This document shows, piece by piece, positions 7,845 to 16,058 of a stretch of 42,341 bases of DNA (positions are counted from its first letter, which is position 1; every line of letters begins with the position of its first letter). The position numbers and the translations under genes are program-made. Source of the stretch: Bacteroidota bacterium (GTDB taxonomy: Bacteria; Bacteroidota; Bacteroidia; Chitinophagales; Chitinophagaceae); assembly GCA_963169885.1 (NCBI GenBank), contig CAUJFR010000039.1, positions 1 to 42,341 on the forward strand. Direction: 5' to 3'. The notes beneath the pieces are model-generated. The model ran no database searches, was not told where the DNA came from, and saw only the letters and a program-made list of their open reading frames with translations.

Positions 7845-8564
7845 TTATTGCAACTGTCTTTTATAAAGCTGAATGGTATTTTCCAGTCCCAGGTAAATGG
7901 CATCACAGATCAGCGCGTGCCCGATACTTACTTCATCGAGCCAGGGTATATGCTGCTTAAAGAATTGCAGGTTATTCAAATCCAGGTCATGTCCGGCGTT
8001 CAGTCCCAATCCGATTTCTTTGGCTTTTATTGCTGCTGTTATATAAGGGGCAACTCCCGACTCCCGTCTCCCGACTCCTGACTCTCTGGCATACCCTTCC
8101 GTATACAATTCAATCCGATCCGTCCCCGTCTCCGCAGCTCCCGCCACCATCTCTGCCACCGGATCTACAAAGATGCTGACCCGGATACCGGCCTTTTTGA
8201 AAACGGAAATAATATCCCGGAGATAGTCTTTGTTGTTGATGGTATCCCAACCATGATCACTGGTCAGTTGACCCAGTGCATCGGGCACCAGGGTTACCTG
8301 GTCAGGTTTGGTTTCCAATACCAGATCCACAAATTTCTGTTCGGTACAGTTACCTTCAATATTAAATTCGGTGCTGATGATTTTTTTGATCTGACGAACA
8401 TCTTCATACCGGATATGCCGTTCATCCGGTCGCGGGTGCACGGTTACTCCATCGGCGCCAAATAACTGTACATCCACCGCTGCTTTTAACAGATCCGGAT
8501 TATTGCCGCCTCTTGAATTGCGTAGCGTGGCCAGCTTATTGATGTTTACCGAAAGTTTCGTCAT
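7845..8564 (-). CDS. pdxJ: Pyridoxine 5'-phosphate synthase
   Basis: PdxJ condenses 1-deoxyxylulose 5-phosphate with aminoacetone 3-phosphate to pyridoxine 5'-phosphate in the DXP-dependent vitamin B6 pathway. Starting at ATG 8564 it has 239 residues, normal for the family. Diagnostic segments are LSVNINKLATLRN, GADGVTVHPRPDERHI, LGLNAGHDL and VSIGHALICDA. A longer frame starts at TTG 8579, but the -7 box (8569-8576) lies inside that extension, so ATG 8564 is preferred. A loop after IELYTEGYA is encoded by a heptad repeat, giving RESGVGRRESGV. This loop is variable between homologues, so the enzyme is probably active. Confidence 0.95.
   Translation of the reverse strand: MTKLSVNINKLATLRNSRGGNNPDLLKAAVDVQLFGADGVTVHPRPDERHIRYEDVRQIKKIISTEFNIEGNCTEQKFVDLVLETKPDQVTLVPDALGQLTSDHGWDTINNKDYLRDIISVFKKAGIRVSIFVDPVAEMVAGAAETGTDRIELYTEGYARESGVGRRESGVAPYITAAIKAKEIGLGLNAGHDLDLNNLQFFKQHIPWLDEVSIGHALICDAIYLGLENTIQLYKRQLQ
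8053..8087. repeat. Heptad tandem tract inside pdxJ
   Basis: Plus-strand units read ACTCCCG, ACTCCCG, TCTCCCG, ACTCCTG, ACTCTCT. On the coding (minus) strand three 7-nt units equal seven codons, so the repeat stays in frame and appears as a 7-residue protein period (RESGVGR-RESGV). This is the same type of tract as those between genes, here within coding sequence. Confidence 0.85.
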
Positions 8565-8568
8565 GCTG

Positions 8569-8576
8569 CAAAAGTA
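8569..8576 (-). promoter_or_regulatory. -7 box (TACTTTTG) of pdxJ
   Basis: The minus strand reads TACTTTTG followed by CAGC and the ATG at 8564, a 4-nt spacing. It lies between pdxJ and the stop of the DUF2452 gene (8586), so pdxJ has its own promoter. Confidence 0.7.
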
Positions 8577-8585
8577 CAAAAAGCA

Positions 8586-9374
8586 TCAGAGTTCTTTCCA
8601 GGTATGATCTGCCAGTAATTGAACCGTGGCCACAAATTTTTTAAACGGGCCGGTTCCTCCCCATTCTTTCGGAGCTACCAGCGAGAGCATGAACGAGTCA
8701 TCCTTTTTTTCGTAGAGATAATAGGTCTGCCCGATATTGGGTTTGAAAGAAAGCCGGGCATTATAGATCATCATGGAGAGTTCCTTCCGTTGCTGGATTT
8801 CATGGGCTTGCAGGGCCAGCAGTTCAATCTGCTTCCGGATCTGGTCCAATTGCATATTGGTCTGCTCTTCCATTGCTGTCAGGGCCTTATGCTTAATCAC
8901 CCCTTCTTCGGTTGGTTTGATCACGGCGCCGGATACGGAAGCAGAATAGGGGAGTACACTCATCTGTTTGTGATAGTACTCCATATTGGTATAGGAACTG
9001 CCATCCGGCCGGCGGCTTTGCTGGGTTACCCGTAAATATCCATTGGGCATGATTTCATGTACCACATGCAAGGCGATTTCCCCTTTTTTATAAAAATGGA
9101 TTTCAAACGTGATACCATCAGGTATCAGGGCCTGCACTTTTTCGGCCAGTTCCGGATTTTCAAAACTATTGAGTTCGCCATCCGCATTAATCCGGTAACC
9201 GGAGGAAAAAGCCTGGTTCTCCAGGGTCACCCAGTTATGAAAAATCTGCAATTCCTTTTTGTCTGCTACGGCTTCAATTTTATAAATGCCGCTTTTGGGA
9301 CGTTCGCCAAATTCATAAACCCCTTTTTCAGGGAATAACTGCCAGGAAGCGAGAAAATTATAGGCCTGTACCAT
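8586..9374 (-). CDS. DUF2452 domain-containing protein
   Basis: This 262-residue protein of unknown function has no signal peptide or membrane segment. The C-terminal 100 or so residues match the DUF2452 pattern: a helix with LDQIRKQIELLALQAHEI, then NARLSFKPNIGQTYYLYE and LSLVAPKEWG, ending with LLADHTWKEL. Human C1orf50 belongs to that family. The N-terminal 130 or so residues are beta-rich (FLASWQLFPEKGVYEFGERP, FEIHFYKKGEIALHVVHEI, YLRVTQQSRRPDGSSY) and could form a calycin or lipocalin-like barrel; that is a guess from strand pattern only. The gene is divergent from the M48 protease gene and lies upstream of pdxJ on the same strand. Confidence 0.75.
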   Translation of the reverse strand: MVQAYNFLASWQLFPEKGVYEFGERPKSGIYKIEAVADKKELQIFHNWVTLENQAFSSGYRINADGELNSFENPELAEKVQALIPDGITFEIHFYKKGEIALHVVHEIMPNGYLRVTQQSRRPDGSSYTNMEYYHKQMSVLPYSASVSGAVIKPTEEGVIKHKALTAMEEQTNMQLDQIRKQIELLALQAHEIQQRKELSMMIYNARLSFKPNIGQTYYLYEKKDDSFMLSLVAPKEWGGTGPFKKFVATVQLLADHTWKEL

Positions 9375-9457
9375 AGTGCTGCATATTACAAAATTCTGTC
9401 TTAAAAGTTGGGTGGCCGCCTTTTTTATTTCAGACAGGCTGCGAATGGTAATATTAG

Positions 9458-9478
9458 CTCCAATGATTAAATTTGGAG
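9458..9478 (+). promoter_or_regulatory. -7 box (TAAATTTG, 9468-9475) within a dyad, M48 operon promoter
   Basis: TAAATTTG ends 4 nt before the GTG start at 9480. The box lies inside an inverted repeat, CTCCAA (9458-9463) and TTGGAG (9473-9478) with a 9-nt spacer, which could be an operator overlapping the promoter. The -7 box is the stronger claim. Confidence 0.6.
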
Positions 9479-9479
9479 A

Positions 9480-10550
9480 GTGAGAAATTATTTTGGTAAC
9501 TATACCGCTTCCCGCCAGTCTGAGCCGATTACGGCCAGCGTCCTCATATTTGACCGGTCAATCAGTATTGGTTATCAGGATGAATCCGGGGCCAATCATA
9601 CCGCCCGTTGGGAAATGAACCAGCTTTCGGCATCGGTTGTCTTTTCGGATGGAGAATCACTGATACGGAATATTGGTACGGGAGAAGAATTGCGCATTGC
9701 CGGAAAGGAAGCGGCGACCCTGGTAAAGGAAATGCAGGAGGAAATGGCCAAACCCTGGTACCGGAAAAAATCGGCCGGTTACAAGGGCCGGTTAGCCTTG
9801 TTTTTTGGCGGATTAATGCTGGTCCTGGCATTGCTCTATTTCCTCTTTGTGCCGATTTTATCCGAGAAAATAGCCGACACGGTGGAGCCGGAAACAGAAC
9901 GTCAATTGGGAGATGCTGTATGGGAAGCAATGCAGCCGGGTATAACTGAAGATACAGGTGCATCAAGGCTGGTCAATGAATTTTTTGGAATACTGAACGT
10001 GGAAACGGAATACAGAATCCGGATAACGGTGGTCAATGAAAATGTGGTAAATGCATTTGCTTTACCCGGTGGCCGGATCGTGGTCTATAGTGCATTATTG
10101 GATAAAATGCAGTCCTACCCGGAACTGGCGGCTTTACTGAGTCATGAGTTTACCCATGTCAATAACCGTCATGCAACCAAATCCATTTTCCGCCGGCTGG
10201 GTTCTAAAGTATTCATCAGCCTTCTTTTCGGCAAAATGGGATCTGTTACTTCTGTTCTTGTCAACCATGCAGATGATCTGAAATCATTAACGTATTCCAG
10301 GAGTCTGGAGAAGGAAGCCGATCTGGATGGGTTAGCCATTCTCACAAATCGTAAAATTGATCCCCAAGGGTTTACCGACCTGTTCCGGCATCTGAAAACG
10401 GCAGCCCCTGAATCAACCCTTCCTGAATTCCTGGCCAGCCATCCGGATATTGATAAACGGATCGGCTATATTAAGGAAATGTCAAAGCAGGCTCCGGTTG
10501 AATCCCATGCTGAATTAAAAGCTATATTTGAACAACTAAAAAAACAATAG
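9480..10550 (+). CDS. M48 family zinc metalloprotease, membrane anchored
   Basis: This 356-residue protein has an N-terminal domain of about 95 residues, one transmembrane segment (about 104-127, LALFFGGLMLVLALLYFLFV) and an M48 peptidase domain. Zinc ligands are H222 and H226 in LLSHEFTHVNNRH and the distal glutamate E279 in EKEADLDG. The AFALPGGRIVVYSALLD segment (from about 192) is typical of M48. The arrangement suggests a membrane protease for quality control or peptide processing; topology is not certain. The start is GTG 9480, supported by the -7 box 4 nt upstream. It probably heads an operon: the YbjQ-like gene begins 2 nt after the stop. Confidence 0.88.
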   Translation: MRNYFGNYTASRQSEPITASVLIFDRSISIGYQDESGANHTARWEMNQLSASVVFSDGESLIRNIGTGEELRIAGKEAATLVKEMQEEMAKPWYRKKSAGYKGRLALFFGGLMLVLALLYFLFVPILSEKIADTVEPETERQLGDAVWEAMQPGITEDTGASRLVNEFFGILNVETEYRIRITVVNENVVNAFALPGGRIVVYSALLDKMQSYPELAALLSHEFTHVNNRHATKSIFRRLGSKVFISLLFGKMGSVTSVLVNHADDLKSLTYSRSLEKEADLDGLAILTNRKIDPQGFTDLFRHLKTAAPESTLPEFLASHPDIDKRIGYIKEMSKQAPVESHAELKAIFEQLKKQ

Positions 10551-10552
10551 TT

Positions 10553-10870
10553 ATGCTGATCACCACCACTAATGTAGTTGAAGGAAGACCCGTACAGGAA
10601 TACCTGGGTGTTATCAATGCGCAAAGTATTATCGGCGCCAATATCTTCAAGGATATTTTTGCCGGACTGCGGGATGTGTTTGGCGGCCGCAGCAAAACCT
10701 ATGAGCGGGTTCTCGAACAGGCCAAAGAAGATGCGCTTCGTGAATTAGCGGAGAAAGCCCAGGCATTAGGAGCCAATGGGGTGCTGGGCGTTGATCTTGA
10801 TTTTGAAACGATCGGCAGCGGCGGTAGTATGCTGATGGTGATTGCGACCGGTACTGCGGTCAGATTATAA
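10553..10870 (+). CDS. YbjQ/UPF0145 family protein
   Basis: This 105-residue cytoplasmic protein matches the YbjQ (UPF0145, heavy-metal-binding domain) family: MLITTTNVVEGRPVQEYLGVINAQSIIGANIFKDIFAG, then a helix (YERVLEQAKEDALRELAEKAQALGA), then GVLGVDLDFETIG. Members form pentamer-like rings; the metal link comes from an old domain name and is weakly supported. There are no cysteines or histidines here that would make a metal site. It starts 2 nt after the M48 protease stop, so co-expression is likely. Confidence 0.88.
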   Translation: MLITTTNVVEGRPVQEYLGVINAQSIIGANIFKDIFAGLRDVFGGRSKTYERVLEQAKEDALRELAEKAQALGANGVLGVDLDFETIGSGGSMLMVIATGTAVRL

Positions 10871-10896
10871 TTAACCTCATTTAAATACGGAATCCA

Positions 10897-11451
10897 ATGC
10901 GGCGTTTACTACTTGTAACCGGCCTTTGTGCCCTGTTTTTTTTAAAGGCCGCCGGACAAACGGCGACTGCCCCGCTACCTGCCGGAGAAGTACTTGCTGC
11001 CGCATTGAAAACGGCGGGTCAGGAAAAGAAACATGTATTATTAATGTTTCATGCTTCCTGGTGTGTCTGGTGCCACCGGATGGATACCAGTCTGAATGAT
11101 CCTGCCGTCAAACCATTCTTTGACAAAAACTATGTGATCACGCATCTTGTTGTACTTGAATCTGCTGGAAAAAAGCACCTGGAAAATCCGGGGGCAGAAG
11201 CGTTAATGGAAAAATATAACGGTAAGGGTCAGGGTATTCCCTTCTGGCTGGTATTTGATCCGCAGGGAAACCTGATTGCGGATTCAAAAATCAGAACAGC
11301 TGGTCAGGGACCGGGTGAGGGAGAGAACTGTGGCTGCCCGGCCGTGGAAAAGGAAGTCAGCTATTTTATCAGTGTGCTGAAAAAATCCTCCTCCATTTCT
11401 GAAACAGAACAGGAGATAATTCGAAAGCGATTCAGAGAAAATGATCATTGA
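10897..11451 (+). CDS. Secreted thioredoxin-fold protein (CVWC motif)
   Basis: This 184-residue protein has an N-terminal signal peptide (MRRLLLVTGLCALFFLKAAG, cleavage likely near Q21) and a thioredoxin-like domain with redox pair C56/C59 in ASWCVWCHRMD and cis-proline P115 in GIPFWLVFD. This is the Thioredoxin_7/DUF255-like style of periplasmic protein. An extra cysteine pair is present in GENCGCPAV near the C-terminus. It probably exchanges disulfides in the periplasm. It lies 26 nt after the YbjQ-like gene and may be in the same operon. Its stop is 3 nt from the stop of the convergent large secreted protein gene. Confidence 0.87.
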   Translation: MRRLLLVTGLCALFFLKAAGQTATAPLPAGEVLAAALKTAGQEKKHVLLMFHASWCVWCHRMDTSLNDPAVKPFFDKNYVITHLVVLESAGKKHLENPGAEALMEKYNGKGQGIPFWLVFDPQGNLIADSKIRTAGQGPGEGENCGCPAVEKEVSYFISVLKKSSSISETEQEIIRKRFRENDH

Positions 11452-11454
11452 TCC

Positions 11455-14088
11455 TCAGCGGATCAGGGTCGATATTCCTTTCTGGAAATAGGAGTTTCCA
11501 TTATAATCCACTGCTTTTACCATCCAGACATACGTGGAGGAAGTCTGCAGTTGCCCGTTGATCCGGCCATCCCAGCCATGCCCGTTACGCCGGGTACTGA
11601 ATACCAGTTGCCCCCAACGGTTATACACATTAAAATAGTCAATACTTCTCATCCCCACTGCAATCGGGTAGAGCAGGTCATTACGCCCATCATTGTTTGG
11701 TGTAAATCCGGATGGGACAAATACAGCAGGACCTGTTTTAAAAACTTTTATAGTAACATAGGCGGAATCATTACAGCCTGTTGTGCCGGTACCCACTACT
11801 TTATAACGGAACCCGGGTGTTTCAGTTGTAAAACCGGCCACGGGGTCGGCAATTACCGGCGAAGATAGATTGTCAGCCGGCGACCACAGATAGCTTTCGG
11901 CCCCGGATACATTCAGTTGAAGGGATTGTCCCACTACGACGGCTGTATCGGCTGTAACCTGCAGCCGGATTGGTGGCTCTACACTTACACGAACGGTATC
12001 CTGCACCGGTTTGGGGCATCCTCGGTTGTCCGTAACTGTTAGTATGTAGTCTGTTGTTTGTGGCGGCGAGGCCAGAGGATTCAGCAAGGCGGGACTGGAT
12101 AAGCGGGCAGGAGGCGACCATGACCAGTTACTGGCATTGGTTGTCCCGTTCAGCCGGGTGCTGGCATTATAACAGATATTGATATCGGGACCCGCATTAA
12201 CCACCGGATAAGGAACAGGGCGGACCACTATTTGTCCGGTTGCAGAACAGCTTCCGATCCGGGCAGTGACCTGGTAGGTGGTTGTTGAGGGAGTAATGGC
12301 GAAGGGTTGCTGTACCTGCGGATTGATCAGCTGACCGGCAGGGGTCCATTGGTAAAGCAGTCCGTCGGAAATGATGCTTAACCGGGTGGTGTCTCCACTG
12401 CAGATCGTTGTATCATTCATCATTTGTAAACTCACAAAATTTACTACCCTGACCAGTACGGAATCACGGTTGGTACATCCGCCTTCTTCCATGGTAACAT
12501 AATAACGGGTTGTGGTAAGCGGCGTTACGGTTGGACTAGCCGTATTGGGATTTATAATAGCCAGATTGGGAGTCCAGGTGAACACTCCTTGTCCGGTAGC
12601 TTGTAAAACGAGCGGATCATTTCTGCAGATCAGGGTATCCCGGAAGGCAAGGGATACGGGTGGCTTATCAGAAATTCCGACAGATTTAGTAACCGTATCC
12701 CGGCATCCTTTTGTATCAGTTACAATTAAACGGATATCCTTGGTTCCCATAAGCGGGTATGTATAATCGGGATTCCGGATGGTGGAGATATCGGTGAACG
12801 TGCTGGTTTCTCCGAAATCCCAGTGCCAGGAATCAGGTACACCAAACACTGAAGTGGTTTGATCCGTAAAGAAACTGGGATTTCCATAACAGATACCTGT
12901 AATGCGGAAATCCGGTCTGAATCCCGGGAATACCCGTATCGTGGACGTGGTGGAATCGGAGCAGGTTTGATTCCGGTTGATGACCAGTTTTACTTTGTAA
13001 ATACCAACGGCGGAAAACGTATATGTTACCTCCGGACTTGTGCTGGAAAAGATCAGGTTATTGGCCTCATCAAATAAATCCCAGTTTGTACTAACGATTA
13101 GCGGACTATTGGATAGATTGGACAGGTTTATTGTTTGGGTATTTTTACATAGCAGGTATTCAGGTTGAAGCGATGCGGCAGCGATATCACAGTCGGCTAC
13201 GTTAATTTGAATATCTTTTCGTTGGGTGGCTATGACCCGTCCGTTACGTATCTCATCTACACAAACCGTCACCACATAAATACCAGATTCAGGTGCAACA
13301 CCCGTTATCAGCCCCGTATTCGGATTGACCTGAACGGCTGAGCCAAGAGGTTGAGTAGGGCTGTAAAGCGGTGAGTTATATGGTACTTGTGGAAAGGGGG
13401 GCGGGGCCGGGGGGAGATCATTACCTCCTGAACCGAATCCACCTCCGGTATTACCACTGGTACTGTTAAAAGCTGAGCAGAACGAGTAGCGGAGCTGATC
13501 CCCATCCTGATCGATGGCTGCAAAACTATAACTAAAGTTATTCTTTGCACATACTACAACAAGGTCGGAACCGGTAAATATTGCACTCTGATTACTTGGA
13601 TCTGTAGTTGATCCGGCCCGCCCGGGGATTTCTGCGGTGTAAAGTGCACCTATATTACTAAAACCGGATTGCAGATTATTGATTCCATCAATGCGATAAT
13701 TTACCTGACTGGCAAGTGTATAACCGGAGAGAGATGAAGGAAGGTTAACCGTGAAATTATAAAATGCAATCTCATAACAAACTGCCGGAGGATTATTAAT
13801 ACAGGGATCCGGGTTTGTTATGGCGATATTATCTTCTGCACTTAAAGGTACATTAAGGTCGAAAACCCGTAATCCGGTGCTTTTATCAAATACAGAGACT
13901 ATAGCCGGATTTGGGAACAGACGGCCACTATTACATCGCCGGTATAGTTTCAAAGTAACATTATATGTGTGAATGCCGCCATTAACACCCCCATAGGTAT
14001 AAAACATCTCTCCCCCGGTAATATGCCCTGCTTTTGCCAGTACTGGCAAAAGAAATGTTATAAGCAATATATAATAAAGCTTTGTCAT
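11455..14088 (-). CDS. Large secreted PKD-repeat protein with T9SS type B sorting domain
   Basis: This 877-residue surface or secreted protein begins with a signal peptide (MTKLYYILLITFLLPVLAKA). The N-terminal third (HITGGEMFYTYGG, YNVTLKLYRRC) is typical of a Bacteroidota adhesin-like family. The middle holds PKD/Ig-like repeats, for example DSWHWDFGETSTF, and repeated blocks with RYYVTMEEGGCTNRDSVLVRV, TTTYQVTARIGSCSA and TTDYILTVTDNRGCP. The last 85 or so residues are the gliding-motility-associated C-terminal domain (PSGFTPNNDGRNDLLYP, FNVYNRWGQLVFS, GHGWDGRINGQ, YVWMVKAVDYNG), the type B signal for T9SS export. The ligand or role is unknown. Divergent from the small secreted protein gene at 14260. 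Confidence 0.9.
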   Translation of the reverse strand: MTKLYYILLITFLLPVLAKAGHITGGEMFYTYGGVNGGIHTYNVTLKLYRRCNSGRLFPNPAIVSVFDKSTGLRVFDLNVPLSAEDNIAITNPDPCINNPPAVCYEIAFYNFTVNLPSSLSGYTLASQVNYRIDGINNLQSGFSNIGALYTAEIPGRAGSTTDPSNQSAIFTGSDLVVVCAKNNFSYSFAAIDQDGDQLRYSFCSAFNSTSGNTGGGFGSGGNDLPPAPPPFPQVPYNSPLYSPTQPLGSAVQVNPNTGLITGVAPESGIYVVTVCVDEIRNGRVIATQRKDIQINVADCDIAAASLQPEYLLCKNTQTINLSNLSNSPLIVSTNWDLFDEANNLIFSSTSPEVTYTFSAVGIYKVKLVINRNQTCSDSTTSTIRVFPGFRPDFRITGICYGNPSFFTDQTTSVFGVPDSWHWDFGETSTFTDISTIRNPDYTYPLMGTKDIRLIVTDTKGCRDTVTKSVGISDKPPVSLAFRDTLICRNDPLVLQATGQGVFTWTPNLAIINPNTASPTVTPLTTTRYYVTMEEGGCTNRDSVLVRVVNFVSLQMMNDTTICSGDTTRLSIISDGLLYQWTPAGQLINPQVQQPFAITPSTTTYQVTARIGSCSATGQIVVRPVPYPVVNAGPDINICYNASTRLNGTTNASNWSWSPPARLSSPALLNPLASPPQTTDYILTVTDNRGCPKPVQDTVRVSVEPPIRLQVTADTAVVVGQSLQLNVSGAESYLWSPADNLSSPVIADPVAGFTTETPGFRYKVVGTGTTGCNDSAYVTIKVFKTGPAVFVPSGFTPNNDGRNDLLYPIAVGMRSIDYFNVYNRWGQLVFSTRRNGHGWDGRINGQLQTSSTYVWMVKAVDYNGNSYFQKGISTLIR

Positions 14089-14142
14089 GAGGTGAATCCG
14101 TCCTGCAGGGATGGGGTTGGTCTTCCCTTTAAAGTTACTATA

Positions 14143-14216
14143 AAACGGGGAGCATCAGCCGGTGGTTGCCCCGTCAGGACCGGTTTTTCCCCGTTTAATT
14201 AACAAAACCGGCTGAT
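14143..14216. other. Nested inverted repeats in a divergent intergenic region
   Basis: Between the PKD protein start (14088) and the gene at 14260 there are interleaved dyads. AAACGGGG (14143-14150) can pair with CCCCGTTT (14189-14196) or, as ACGGGG, with CCCCGT (14169-14174). ATCAGCCGGT (14154-14163) can pair with ACCGGCTGAT (14207-14216). They could form alternative RNA or cruciform structures or be protein sites. No known riboswitch is recognised. Confidence 0.4.
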
Positions 14217-14247
14217 TCACCTGCTGAAAAAAAGCTATTTTTAAGGA

Positions 14248-14255
14248 CAATTTTG
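14248..14255 (+). promoter_or_regulatory. Near-consensus -7 box (CAATTTTG)
   Basis: Seven of eight positions fit TAnnTTTG including wildcards, and it ends 4 nt before ATG 14260, the spacing seen at the exact boxes in this window. Confidence 0.4.
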
Positions 14256-14259
14256 AACT

Positions 14260-14751
14260 ATGAAATACAGTTGTTTGGCCATACTAATGTTTCCTCTTTT
14301 TTTAAATGCCCAGGATTGTAAACTCAACAAAGCGACAGACCCCTTTACCAAGGAGACGACTCTTTCGACCGGATTCATGTTCTTCAGCGGGGCATCGCTT
14401 ACCATTGATGCCGATAGTAAGGAGGTGGACCTGTTGTTTTCCCTCGAAGGAGCCAATCGTTGTTTTGATAATAACTCCACCGCCGTTGTTCATTTTGAGG
14501 GAACCAAAGTAAAAATGAACCTTCGGAATGCCGGAACCATGAATTGTGAAGGACTCTTCCATTTTATCTATAAGAATTCAGTCAATACCACCACCCAGCT
14601 GCAGAAACTGACCACACAACGGGTCAGCCAGATCGTTTTTACAGACGCCAATAAAAAAGAAACGACGGTGATCCTGACTGGAAAAGATCAGGAGTTGCTT
14701 ATTTCCCTTGGAACCTGCCTGGTGACTGAGGCAAAAACACTGATCCGGTAA
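14260..14751 (+). CDS. Small secreted protein, family not recognised
   Basis: This 163-residue protein has a short signal peptide (MKYSCLAILMFPLFLNAQ) with probable cleavage after NAQ. The mature part is beta-rich with three spaced cysteines (DCKLNK, NRCFDNN, MNCEGLF) and a fourth in LGTCLVTEAKTLIR, so one or two disulfides are plausible. No catalytic motif is visible. Its composition resembles small Bacteroidota periplasmic proteins of unknown role. It stands alone between a divergent T9SS gene and the small ATPase-like gene 182 nt downstream. Confidence 0.75.
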   Translation: MKYSCLAILMFPLFLNAQDCKLNKATDPFTKETTLSTGFMFFSGASLTIDADSKEVDLLFSLEGANRCFDNNSTAVVHFEGTKVKMNLRNAGTMNCEGLFHFIYKNSVNTTTQLQKLTTQRVSQIVFTDANKKETTVILTGKDQELLISLGTCLVTEAKTLIR

Positions 14752-14933
14752 TTTTTATACTACAACGTCCGGAAAAAACACTTAGCCAGAAAAAGGTTAA
14801 CTGTTAAACCACGGAATTTTTCGCCGGGAAACAGCGTATTACTATAAAGGGTGAATACTTTTATAGGGAGAAATAACCGAAGGCGTAGTAGCCTGTTTTC
14901 CGGTTCCTTTGAATGCGCTGAAAACATAACCCT

Positions 14934-15362
14934 ATGAACGGACAATTAACTGCAACGGGTAATACTATTGTTCCCGTATCACTGAACCAGCTGATCAGAT
15001 CACTGGTAGAGAATACACAGCCTTTAGCTATTCAGCATCATACCAAGGTCGTTAATGAAGTCGATGGCCGGCTCTTGCTTGGAGAAGGAGCATCGCAACT
15101 GAGCAGTGTGCTGGAAGAGTTGCTCGATGCGGTCATCCTGAATTCCAGGGAAGGAGATATTCACATTACGGCTGACCGGTTTAAAGACATGGTGTTGCTG
15201 CATATTGAGGAGCGGAATAATTACAACGGGTATGCCCTGTCATTCAGTGTAGGTTCGCTGGAGCCGGATGCCGCCCGGATTGGAGGACATATCAGTATCG
15301 AGGGTGAACGGAAAAAAGAAGCCACTATCCAGTTTAGTTTTCCCGGACAGTTTGCCGCATAA
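14934..15362 (+). CDS. Stand-alone HATPase_c-like domain protein
   Basis: This 142-residue cytoplasmic protein resembles the ATPase half of a histidine kinase without the His-phosphotransfer region or a sensor. SLNQLIRSLVENTQPLAIQHHTKVVNEV resembles the start of a kinase ATPase domain. SSVLEELLDAVILNSREGDI matches the N-box region, although the usual asparagine-rich core is replaced. A late GGHISIEGERKKEATIQFSFPG matches the C-terminal G-T-F-x-L-P end. The glycine-rich G1 box (DxGxG) is not seen, so ATP binding is doubtful. It may be a degenerate regulator or scaffold. A hairpin terminator follows directly. The assignment rests on pattern similarity only. Confidence 0.6.
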   Translation: MNGQLTATGNTIVPVSLNQLIRSLVENTQPLAIQHHTKVVNEVDGRLLLGEGASQLSSVLEELLDAVILNSREGDIHITADRFKDMVLLHIEERNNYNGYALSFSVGSLEPDAARIGGHISIEGERKKEATIQFSFPGQFAA

Positions 15363-15367
15363 AATTG

Positions 15368-15390
15368 AAAAGCCCCATCAAGGGGCTTTT
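15368..15390. terminator. Bidirectional rho-independent terminator
   Basis: AAAAGCCCC (15368-15376), loop ATCAA, GGGGCTTTT (15382-15390). It lies between the convergent genes ending at 15362 (+) and 15415 (-), and its A and T tracts allow function in both directions. Confidence 0.85.
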
Positions 15391-15414
15391 CCGAAGGTTC
15401 CATCACAGGTTTTA

Positions 15415-15987
15415 TTATTTACAAGAATTATAGCGGGAAATAATCATTTCCAGTTCAGTAAACTGAAGCTGCCCGGCTTTCGCACTATCCATCAGGGAAG
15501 CGCAATCCCCGAATAGATTCACTGCAACCGTATTAAGATTGTCTTTTGATACAAGCGTAAGCCCGGATTGGCCGTTAGTTTTAATAAACAGGTCGTTGAT
15601 CCGGCCTTCCGTACCAGAACTGATGCCGGCTGCTTCATTTCCATTATAGATCACTTTACCGGTTGCATCAGATACCTTCTGCAGGAGACTGGCCCTGGAT
15701 CCGGCAGTCACTACCTTGAAGAAATCATTGGCATAACTGATATAGGCGACACCGCCCACATTGACTTCATTCACCGCATTACCGCCATAAGTGATTTTTT
15801 TGCCGCCGGTCTGCTGAAATACAAAGGAGGCTTTCCCTTTGAAGTTTTCTTTAATGAATCCTTCCAGCCGGCTGCCATCTGCCGTAACGATATACCCGGC
15901 CGTAAACCCGGCAGGGGCCTGGGCGAGGAGCGGGGTAAACGGGGTGAGGGAGAAGAGGAGTGCGGTAAGGGCGATTAACTTTTTCAT
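15415..15987 (-). CDS. Secreted protein of unknown function, probable TetR target
   Basis: This 190-residue protein has a signal peptide (MKKLIALTALLFSLTPFTPLLAQ). The mature domain is beta-rich (GYIVTADGSRLEGFIKENFKGKASFVFQQTGGKKITYGG), a pattern common in Bacteroidota periplasmic proteins with repeated short strands. The C-terminus has two cysteines (GDCASLMDS and the final NSCK). No catalytic motif is seen. It lies downstream of the TetR gene on the same strand. The 71-nt gap between them contains an operator with the same half-sites as the one before tetR, so expression is probably under that regulator. Confidence 0.75.
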   Translation of the reverse strand: MKKLIALTALLFSLTPFTPLLAQAPAGFTAGYIVTADGSRLEGFIKENFKGKASFVFQQTGGKKITYGGNAVNEVNVGGVAYISYANDFFKVVTAGSRASLLQKVSDATGKVIYNGNEAAGISSGTEGRINDLFIKTNGQSGLTLVSKDNLNTVAVNLFGDCASLMDSAKAGQLQFTELEMIISRYNSCK

Positions 15988-16021
15988 ACTTGCTTTTTTT
16001 TATAGTGTTAAATGGTTAATT

Positions 16022-16039
16022 ACTTACTGATAAGTAAGT
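16022..16039. promoter_or_regulatory. Probable TetR operator 2 (ACTTACT-GATA-AGTAAGT)
   Basis: The perfect 7-bp arms ACTTACT and AGTAAGT with a 4-bp centre are the same arms and spacing as in the operator upstream of tetR (16650-16667, centre AAGT). It lies 35 nt before the start of the secreted protein gene, between it and tetR. Confidence 0.75.
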
Positions 16040-16058
16040 CATAGGGGTAAAAAATTTT

